In this document: piece by piece, positions 55,705-64,000 of the stretch
How the letters are laid out: each line of letters begins with the position of its first letter
How positions within the stretch are numbered: the stretch's first letter is position 1
Assembly: GCA_943736015.1 (NCBI GenBank)
Contig: OX031071.1
Coordinates: 38,534,619-38,598,618 of the forward strand
Reading direction: 5' to 3'
DNA: 64,000 bases
Source: Tridacna crocea
Taxonomy: Eukaryota > Mollusca > Bivalvia > Cardiida > Cardiidae
Program-made: the position numbers and the translations under genes
The notes under the pieces: generated by a model
Databases searched by the model: none
Seen by the model: only the letters and a program-made list of their open reading frames with translations
What the model was told of the DNA's origin: nothing

Positions 55705-55903
55705 GGTTACACTTTACTATCTGTCAGTTAATATTTTTTCTACAGTAAAAACTGAAAAATAAATAAATTTAAAAAAATCAACTCTCAGACAATGCTTTTT
55801 GATTAAATAAAACTAGATTTATCTATAATACATGTACATGTATAACTGAAATAAATTGACCTGAAATTGACCTTTATGCAAAGAGTAATTAAAACGTGAA
55901 TAT

Positions 55904-56132
55904 TTAACCCATTACCAAACGACAATATTTTAGACTGATCTAAATTGAAACTACTTGCAGACAACAAAATTAACCTAATTCAAAAATTGAAATTTGTTTC
56001 CAGCAGGGTAGAAAACATAGTGGGAAAAGGAGAAAATGCTGGTTACCAGCATTTTCTCCTTTTCCCACAATGTTTTCAAAAGGCTTCCTTTTTGGGGCCG
56101 TGAAAACCAGGGATTGTTTGGGAAAGGGTTAA
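55904..56132 (-). mobile_element. T1 MITE in the 5' flank
   Basis: Complete, T3-like L end (CCAGGGATTGTTTGGG). Confidence 0.85.
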
Positions 56133-56469
56133 ATTATTGGGTGTAATCGGACGGTATGGAAATTCTGTTAACGGTAAATGTCGGAATTGACCCTTGCTGC
56201 ACCATAGCCAAAATCAAAAAGGTTTCGCGGATGGTATAGATCAAGATCAGGTTGCATAGAAAGTGCATCTAAGATCTAAGTCACTCACCACCTGTTACCA
56301 ATTTAAACCAACAAAAAAAATGTATTTTTCAGATATTCAAAGTACATGTATTTTCTGAGGACATTATAAATCTATTGGCCTCCTAAAAAGTTTAAGAACG
56401 TGTACATAGTTTCGCATGCAAATGACATTAGCTGAGGCCAAGTTCGGACAATAATTAAGCATGTAATAA

Positions 56470-56740
56470 TATATGGAGTGCAACACACGAAAAGGTGCAT
56501 TCGGACATTTGCGTAAAGTGTCGTCCCGGATTAGCCTGCGCAGTCCGCGCAGGCTAATCCGAGACGGCACTTTACGACTACATTAGATTTTGTGCTACAG
56601 TAGACTTGCGTAAAACAGAAAATCACATAAAATCGGAAAGTGTCGTTTCGGATTAGCCTGTGCGGACTGCACAAGCTGATCCGAGATGACACTTTACGGA
56701 AATGTCCGAATGACCCTTTTCGCGTGTTGCAAGCCATATG
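56470..56740. mobile_element. repeat H, best-preserved copy
   Basis: GGACATTTGCGTAAAGTGTC / GACACTTTACGGAAATGTCC ends with GATTAGCCTGCGCAGTCC inside; both halves contain CAGGCTAATCCGAGA-type blocks. Confidence 0.75.
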
Positions 56741-56867
56741 GTAATAGGGGTCATTTCATGTCAGTTTGTTTGAGTACTACACTATATCTAGCATTCTAAT
56801 ATGGCACATGAATTTGGCTCTATAAATACTGTGCAACGAAAGTGTGGTAAAATCTATGTTATTATGT

Positions 56868-57285
56868 GTAGAGCATCTTCGCAAGCCAAGGCTGACGATT
56901 TATTTTAATACTCTACCCTTGGCAGATCAAGCTTGATTTTTACATTCCCGCGATACACTTTTTCATTGGATGCAGCGAGCTCTAACTGCAACAGATAAAA
57001 TCACTCGTAGCATTTCATCTTTGATAAAAATAGAACAAGCTCGCTAACTTTCAAACAGAAGATAAACATGGAAACAAACATGGATGTCTGCTTATCTCTT
57101 CATGTGTATTTGTAAGTGGTTTGCAAAAATGATATTTCATTTGCTTTAGAAATATGATGTAAAGGGGGTAATAACCAGCATCCAATAGAGGGCACATCGA
57201 AGGAATCTCGAAATTGGACTCAATCAGCCAAGGTAAGATCCACGTAGTGATCGTAACATTGGTTCGCGAAGATTTATGTAGAGTG
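56868..57285 (-). mobile_element. repeat G, inverted copy
   Basis: Ends ATCTTCGCAAGCCAAGG and TTGGTTCGCGAAGAT define the terminal inverted repeat. Confidence 0.7.
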
Positions 57286-57529
57286 ACATCAATCTCTATA
57301 GAGTGACGTCATTCTGTATGAAGTAATAAGTAGATTATTCAATGTAATATAAAATCTTTATCCGCGATTTCACTCTAAGTATGAACTTGTTTTCTTTTGA
57401 TTAAGAGTTGGTTATCTTAGAATTGAAACAATCTCCTTTCTATTGTGGTTTATTGTTCAATAAACCACATTGTGAGTTATGAGGTGCAATGAATAAACCA
57501 CTTGGGCTGTCAACCTCTTAGATTATCTA

Positions 57530-57800
57530 TGGTAACCAGCATTTTCTCCTTTTCCAACAATGTTTTCAAAAGGCTTCTTTCTCAGAGTTGTCAAAAGTCT
57601 AATTTGTGTTGTACAGGGTTATACCAAGTTTTAAAAACAATCTTTGAAAAAAATTGTTGTAAAAGCAATTCCTCCTTCTCCCACAATATTTCCTACGCTG
57701 CCAGAATTCAGTTAATATGTACATGTATTAATTAAGAATTTAAAATCTACTTAAACTTCTAGTTTGAAAAGTGACAGGAATTTCTCATTTGGGAAAGGGT
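57530..57800 (-). mobile_element. T1/T3 fragments
   Basis: Half cores CCAGCATTTTCTCC and AGCAATTCCTCC without partners. Confidence 0.45.
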
Positions 57801-57837
57801 AAATATACTGCCACAGTTAAGGACATTTATAAAAATC

Positions 57838-58205
57838 CATTGTCTGAACGTCATATTCTTCAAAGATTCGACCTGCCTTAAATGACGCATAACTCTCCCC
57901 GATATTGGGGAGACTGTTGTAGCATGCGCTATAAAGTGGCAATGGAGAAAATGGCTTTTATCAATACGTTTGAGGTAAAATCAGGCCTGTTTTAGCACCA
58001 GATTTCTCTAAGATGCTGATCGAAGCTGAATTAATCGCACCCGGTAGCTTTTTGAGTATACGTTTATTTTAGTTTGAAATTCAAAGTAACGTTTTAACGC
58101 TTGTCGCATAAAATAGTAATCTGGTTCTTTACCCAGGATGCCCAAAATTTAATTAGATATACAGATGTGTATTTGTAGAATGCCATCTAGCGGGAGATAA
58201 TGATA
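57838..58205. mobile_element. repeat F
   Basis: Second copy of 25103-25451, flanked by different DNA. Confidence 0.6.
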
Positions 58206-58429
58206 AAAATCTACAAAAGATCAAAACAATTTTAAACTGTAAATTTAACACAGCACTACTAATAATGTTGTCAACAAACGGAGAGAAAGGATTGTGGAAA
58301 ATGTTTTCAAAAGCTTTTTTCTTAGGCTAGTTAAAAATTCGGGTTTGTGGGATAGAAGATTAACAAATTATTGAAAACACACAATTTATGATAGAACTTA
58401 ACAGAATGTTTTTTTTTTTTTTATAAGCT

Positions 58430-58659
58430 ATTTACACGACAAAGTTTAAGTCTTGTCCAAATCGAAAGCATTAAAAATTTTTGCAGATGACAAAATAAAA
58501 GTAAATGAAAATTTGAAATCTGTGTTGTGAAGAGTAGAAAACATTGTGGGAAAAAGGAGAAAATGCCGGTTACCAGCATTTTCTCCTTTTCCCACAATGT
58601 TTTCTAAAGGCTTCTTTCTCAGGGTCGTCAAATGTAGGGATTGTGTGGTTATGGGTTAA
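58430..58659 (-). mobile_element. T1 MITE
   Basis: Left end eroded; core GGGAAAAAGG variant. Confidence 0.75.
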
Positions 58660-58740
58660 AAAAAGACTTACTTTCAAGAAATATCCTTTGCCAAAAGTAA
58701 AGCACAGCACAAACAGTTCAATTATGTTTATTTATAGTCT

Positions 58741-58967
58741 TTAACCCATTCCCAAACAAGTCCTGGTTTTTAATTGTCTGCAGTAAAAGTCTTTTGAAAC
58801 ATTGTGGGAAAAAGAGAAATTGCTCATAACGAGCAATTTCTCCTTTTCTCACAGTGTTTTCTACCATTTCTGAGAACTTTCTTGCATTTCCTCCAAATCT
58901 AAAATTGTCGTCTGAAAACTCTTTTGGTTTGGAAGAGTCCAAAATTTGTCGTTTGGGAATGGGTTAA
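58741..58967 (+). mobile_element. T3 MITE
   Basis: TTAA both ends; core centre GCTCATAACGAGC. Confidence 0.85.
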
Positions 58968-59069
58968 CTCTTATTGTGCTAAGTAAACGAAATTAAAACT
59001 TCAAGAGGATGGTAAAAACCCCCAAGTTTCCTATTTAAGAGGATAGATATATATTCTATCTGACACTGT

Positions 59070-59570
59070 AGATGCAAGATCAGACTACATGTTCTGTACA
59101 ATCTGGTCTTAATCTACACTGTCCACAAAAAGTTGTTGTCATGATTAGCAATCAAACGGTTAACAGCATGTTTTAACTTTATCAACCTTAACAATTATAG
59201 GCTTCATCCTTACGGTGCCTCTTTGAAAAACAGTAGCTTTTGGGGACAATGTACATGTAGATCAGATGGCACAAAACCTGTCATCTCATCCTGATTTACA
59301 ATTTTACATTATCCACTATGATGATATATTTTGTCACAGTGTTTCTCCCAAGTTAATTATTTTTTACTCTTGATTCACTGGTTTAATTCTTTTGGCCCCA
59401 AGTAAATAAACTCTCCTTCTTTCGACAGCTCAAAGCAAAATTCATTGAAACTTACAAAGACATTGATTGTATAGATTTGATTACACAAGTTGACAACATA
59501 AATCAAAGATCAGACTGCATGTTCTTTGCAGTCTGATCTTGATCTATGCTGTCCATAAATGTCAATGTTT
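59070..59570. repeat. repeat N, two foldback copies
   Basis: AGATCAGACT-CATGTTCT and AGTCTGATCTTGATCTATGC at 59080-59125 and 59505-59560; a third at 47320-47362. Confidence 0.5.
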
Positions 59571-59999
59571 GCCTATGTTGCCAAAAAGGTTAAAAATTCT
59601 CTTTAATTTCAAAATATCTATAGATGCAATCCTTTGCTTGCCTTCAAACAATAGGTAACATTCATTGACAAAGATCAGAATGCGTAGAAAGTAAATCTAC
59701 ATAAAATTCAAATCTTAAGCTAACAATCTCTAAAATTTCATAAGATATTCTGGAATAATACTTGTGAATCAGTTATTTCCAAGCGTTTTCTAAGTACAGA
59801 AATTTTCAATATTTAATTTTTGTAACAGTAAAAAGATTGTCAATTTAAATACTAGACCATTGAGGTTCTGGCTCAGTTCCAAACACACACTTATAGAAAA
59901 ACATTTAACACAAAGAAGAATAAAATAATATAAGTCGTGCTTCATGAAAAGAGGGTTTAATGCATCAGGGAATTGATTAATTGATTGTTTGTATGGTGT

Positions 60000-60310
60000 T
60001 AAATGCCATTTTCAACATTATTTCAGTTATATCACGGCAGCCAGTGAACCTATTCATGCTTTCCTGGAGTCTCTTTTACTAGTATTCAGCACAATTTTCT
60101 TTCCAAGCCACTGGCTGCTTTCCCACATAACCATTATCGAAACAATGTTCAGTGGCGGGAGAGGAATGAATCCTGTCACAATTACTATCATCAATCCTCG
60201 GAAAGAAGTTTGCAGAGCCTGCAATTGAACCCATGACCTTTGATGTACACTTCCGACACAGCAACCAGGGCTCAGCAGTGCATCAGTGCAAGGTACCAAA
60301 CTGGGACAGC
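60000..60310 (-). mobile_element. tRNA-derived SINE (family S), most complete copy
   Basis: Tail at the left (TTGTATGGTGTTAAATGCC), box-B-like GGTCATGGGTTCAATTGC at the right on the minus strand. Confidence 0.65.
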
Positions 60311-60436
60311 CTGTGCAGTCCAGCAGGCTACCTGGGCCAAAACCTTTTGCTACAACTCAGACCTATAAATTTTTTTAGTCTATTTTTTTTTTTTAAAACA
60401 GAGTGAAAAACACAGGTTATTCTTATCCCATAATGT

Positions 60437-60665
60437 TTAACTCTTTACCACATGAGAAAATTTTAGACTCGTCCAAATTGAAAGCATTTGCAGACGACAA
60501 ATTAAAGATGACTGAAAAATTGAAATTTGTTCTGGGAAGGGTAGAAAAAACTGTGGGAAAAGGAGAAAATACTGGTCACCAGCATTTTCTCCTTTTCCCA
60601 CAGTGTTTTCAAAAGGTTTCTTTCTCAGGGGCGTCAAAAGTAGGGATTGTGTGGAAATGGGTTAA
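60437..60665 (-). mobile_element. T1 MITE
   Basis: TTAA both ends; core centre GGTCACC. Confidence 0.85.
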
Positions 60666-60825
60666 TACCCGTTTTGATAGGAAAATTTCATAAAGGAGAC
60701 ATAGTTACTTCAGATTTCATCAGTGTACAAACACCATTAATTTGTACAAACATAAAATTCTGTTTTGGTACAAATTTAAAATATGTGGACAATAATACTA
60801 TTTCGGTTTACTCCTTTGGACTGAT

Positions 60826-61285
60826 CCTTTACTACACAATCATGATTTTTAATGACTTTTAAGACACGGGATTCTGAAAGGAGAAAATGCTCTTTAACAT
60901 CGTTTTCTCTTTTATCCACTATGTTTTCTAGCCATTCAAAGACATATCTCACTATATGAGCCACACTAAATCTGTTGTCTGCAAATGTTTTCAATTTGAG
61001 AAAGTCATTGTTTGGTAAAAAATTAACCCATTACCAAACGATAAAATTTTGGACTAGTCCAAATTGAAAGCATTTGCAGACGACAAAATAATTATGATTC
61101 AAGAATTGAAATTTTATTTGGAAAGTGTAGAAAACATTGTGGGAAAAGGAGAAAATGCTGGTTACCAGCATTTTCTCCTTTTCCCACAATGTTGGTTACC
61201 AGCATTTTCTCCTTTTCCCACAATGTTTTCAAAAGGCTTCTTTTTCAGGGACATTAAAACACGGGATTGTGTGGTAATGAGTTAA
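60826..61285 (-). mobile_element. decayed T1 (60826-61026) and T1 with a repeated core arm (61023-61285)
   Basis: The second has the unit GGTTACCAGCATTTTCTCC-TTTTCCCACAATGTT twice in tandem. Confidence 0.8.
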
Positions 61286-61752
61286 AATCTATGAATGTAA
61301 TAATTATTAGCCATGCTCTGTGAAAAGGGGCAAAATGCATTTGAGACAATATTAACCCATGTCAGCTAGCTCAATATGCCCAGGCTGAAATGGGCCAAAA
61401 CTTTTCACTATCTTTGCATTTTTCTGCATGTCAAAGGATCATTCTACCTTATGATTGAATCAGTTCTTTAGAAAAATAATGTATCGTATGAATCACTCAG
61501 GGTTTTCCATGATGCACAAATCCTGTGTTATAAACCCAATTCTATTTCAAATGACCCCCAAAATGAATGACAGTGCGTCATCAATGACGCAACTTTCCAA
61601 ATATTAATCATGGGCAGATCCAGAGGGGGGGACTGGGGTTCTGGACCCCCCCTGGAATTTTGGCAAAAATGTGGTTATCAGACTCGTGAATGGGACTGGT
61701 TTGATATTGCACAGCAATTACGTAAAATACAGTCATAAATTTTTAAAACAAG

Positions 61753-63305
61753 AGGGCCAAGATGGCCCTGGATCGCTCACCTGAGTTTTGAGATGACCAT
61801 AGCCTATATTTTTTTTTTTTGAGGTATTGAAACATTGAAACCAAATTTATAATTTTGCTAAGCAATTGTCAAAAGGTCACCTTTAAAATTCATTTCCAAA
61901 TCTGACCATCAGTTTCAAAAAGAAGAATTTTTAAGAATTCTTCATTTCTGTATAAGAGCAAGTATCCCCCATCCACGAGAGCCATGTTTCTTGATGGATC
62001 AAAATTTACGAACAAGTTTTGAAAAGGGTCACCCAAGGAACATTTCGGAAAATTTCTTTTAAAATCTGACCAGGGGTTTCAGAGAAAGAGAATTTTCAAG
62101 AATATCATCATGTCCATATAGTGCAAGTAGCTCCCATTCACAAGAGCAAGGATCACCCAAGGAACATCTCTGTCAAATTATTTTAAAATCTGACCAGGGG
62201 TTTCAGAGAAAAAGAATTTTCAAGAATTTCTTCATTTCCATATAGTGCAAGTAGCCCCCATTCACCAGAGCCATGTTTCTTCATGAATCAAAATTTTGTG
62301 AACAGTTTTTGAAAAGGGTCACCCAAGGATCATCACTGTGAAATCATTTTAAAATCTGTCCAGCCGTTTCAGAGAAGAAGAATTTTTAAAAATTTCTTTA
62401 TTTCCCTATAGTGCAAGTAGCCCCCATTCACCAGAGCCATGTTTCTTGACAGATTAAAATTTTGTGAACACTTTTTGAAAAGGGTCACCCAAGGAATATC
62501 CCAGAGAAATTATTTCAAAATCTGACCAGTGGTTTCAGAGAAGAAAAAATTTTAAGAATTTCCTCATTTCCCAATAGTGCAAGAAGCCCCCATTCACCAG
62601 AGCCATGTTTCTTGACGGATCAAAATTTCGCGAACAATTTTTGAAAAGGGTCACCCAAGGAACTTATCTGTGAAATCATTTCAAAATCTGACCAGCGGTT
62701 TCGGAGAAGAAGATTTTTTAAGAATTCCTTCATTTCAATATAGTGCAAGTAGCCCCCGTTCACCAGAGCCACATTTTTTGACGGATCAAAATTTCACGAA
62801 CAATTTTTGAAAAGGGTCACCCAAGGAACTTATCTGTGAAATTATTTCAAAATCCAACCAGCGGTTTCAGAGAAGAAGATTTTTTAAGAATTCCTTCATT
62901 TCTGTATAGTGCAAGTAGCCCCCATTCACCAGAGCCACAATTTTTGACGGATCAAAATTTCATGAACAATTTTTGAAAAGGGTCACCCAAGGAACATATC
63001 TGTGAAATTATTTCAAAATCCGACCAGCGGTTTCAGAGGAGAAGATTTTTAAAGAATTTGCTAAAAAATTCCATTTCGTTGCCATGGCAACCAGAGTTTT
63101 TGACGGAATCAAATTCTGTGAACAATTTTTAAAGAGGGCCTCCCAAGGAACATTCCTGCCAAGTTTGGTCCAAATTGGCCCAGCGGTTTAGGAGGAGTTG
63201 ATGTTTAAAGAATTGTTGACGACGCACGACGCACGACGGACGACGCACGACGGACACCCAGTGACCCTAAAAGCTCCCCTTGAGCACGTTGTGCTCAGGT
63301 GAGCT
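61753..63305 (+). mobile_element. D element, third copy
   Basis: Starts AGGGCCAAGATGGCCCTGGA and ends GAGCACGTTGTGCTC-AGGTGAGCT. About eight units of about 165 bp carry GTGCAAGTAGCCCCCATTCA, a unit sequence different from the other D element. Near the 3' end are GTTGCCATGGCAACC and GACGCACGACGGACG repeats, as in 28681-30637. Flanks AACAAG and AAAAAG. Confidence 0.7.
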
Positions 63306-63875
63306 AAAAAGTTCTAAATGTGGAGCCCTCATCATGCTTAGAACTGCAAACACTGACTTTTCTTGTAAATGGCTTACATCCACTGAAATCCGGAAATCAT
63401 ATAATAAGATGAGTGCGTTTTCGGTTGGACCCCCCCTGAGAAAGATATCTGGATCCGCACAAGTTAATCATCTACATACTTGAATAAAGCGTCATAAATC
63501 CAAGTCTGTTCTTTCTTCATTATCTGACGAACACTGTTCTTTGTTTTAACTACGGGGTTTATCTTAAATAAAAGTGGTTTTCAGAGAATTTATTTCTAGA
63601 ATCGGACTGGTTTACACATTATTGCTTTAAATTAGATTGGACATGGGTCATAAATATGGGCCCAGTCAAAGTCTTGCTTGGGTTCTCTGTATTTCACAGC
63701 TTATTTTACACTACTTTTGGTATATTAAATTACACATTACCAGTCTGCTTTGCATTGAAATTAATGTCAGGGCGAAGAAAACCAACATTCTTTAATAATT
63801 TGCTTCCTTCAACTGCCATTCAAGCCAAGTCAAGCAGCAATCAGAAATGGCTTAGAGACTTTTCTCTCTTGGAGT

Positions 63876-64000
63876 TTAACCCTTTACCAAACAATCCCTG
63901 GTTTTTACGACCTTGAGATAGAAGCCTTTTGAAAACACTGTGGTAAAAGGAGACAATGCTGGTAACCAGCATTGTCTCCTTTTCCCACAATGTTTTCTGC
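63876..64000 (+). mobile_element. T1 MITE running off the window
   Basis: TTAA, T3-like L arm, core ATGCTGGTAACCAGCAT visible; R arm lies outside. Confidence 0.8.

Larger units (their letters stand above)
55752..64000. other. 5' flank of the gene: repeats, no exon recognised
   Basis: It holds MITEs, repeats E, F, G, H, N, a SINE and one D element. A non-coding first exon and the promoter should be here or beyond the window, but I could not place them. 58970-59980 and 63310-63870 are AT-rich and featureless apart from repeat N. Confidence 0.5.

Noticed and set aside
54762-55022. 86-residue frame as a gene
   Set aside because: It sits inside a retroposon-like insertion with no recognisable domain; kept as a finding only.
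63656-63916. 86-residue plus-strand frame with a hydrophobic start
   Set aside because: No splice context or homology, and its 3' end runs into a T1 MITE.

Overview
The window is animal nuclear DNA. It has GT-AG introns, one widely spread multi-exon gene, tRNA-derived SINEs, and about 70-80 copies of short TTAA-flanked foldback elements. The repeat families (AGGGCC...GCTCACCTGAG elements with internal ~170 bp tandem units, and inverted repeats carrying a GCCTGCGCAG core) look like those I associate with bivalve molluscs. That placement is inference, not proof. No bacterial, viral, CRISPR or rRNA feature was seen.

One gene dominates. I could join 22 coding exons by hand on the minus strand, from an ATG at 55704 to a TAG at 5529-5531. 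Every exon has an AG acceptor and a GT donor, all phases agree, and the spliced frame is open for 1036 codons. The predicted protein has an acidic N-terminus (about 1-130), a charged coiled coil (about 137-230), a C2-like beta-rich region (about 232-440), an acidic/basic linker (about 470-610), about five membrane segments (about 649-837) and a soluble tail ending in a Ser/Pro stretch and a KKKKW terminus. I do not recognise the family with confidence. A 116 bp ATG exon at 11242-11357 has a donor of exactly the phase needed to splice into exon 19, so a short membrane-free isoform from an internal promoter is plausible.

The introns and both flanks are packed with TTAA-flanked MITEs. I use three labels. 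T1 has a spacerless palindromic core ending ATGCTGGT/ACCAGCAT. T2 has the core GGTGAAATTGCTCG/CGAGCAATTTCACC with ends CCCATAAGGCATTTC and GGAGTAAAGGGTTAA. T3 has the core GGAGAAATTGCTCG/CGAGCAATTTCTCC. In T1 one arm (L) carries CACACAATCCCTACTTTTGACG and the other (R) carries GTCGTCTGCAAATGCTTTCA. For T1 and T3, strand + means L arm first; for T2, + means the CCCATAAGG end first. Many copies abut, sharing one TTAA, and some are nested. Other repeats are Helitron/pearl-like tandem-unit elements (D), foldback families (E, G, H, I, L, N), a TA-flanked DNA element (K), SINEs and two coding-looking minisatellites.

Region by region: 1-5528 is the 3' flank, with repeats only. 5529-55751 is the gene. 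Intron 15 (15433-19257) has a MITE-free stretch of about 3.4 kb carrying about eleven copies of a TAACGGARGTTAA motif. Intron 13 holds decaying tandem copies of exon 13. Intron 12 holds a ghost of the exon 16 splice-donor region. 55752-64000 is the 5' flank; no upstream non-coding exon or promoter was recognised. All coordinates were read by eye, and repeat ends may be off by a few bases.
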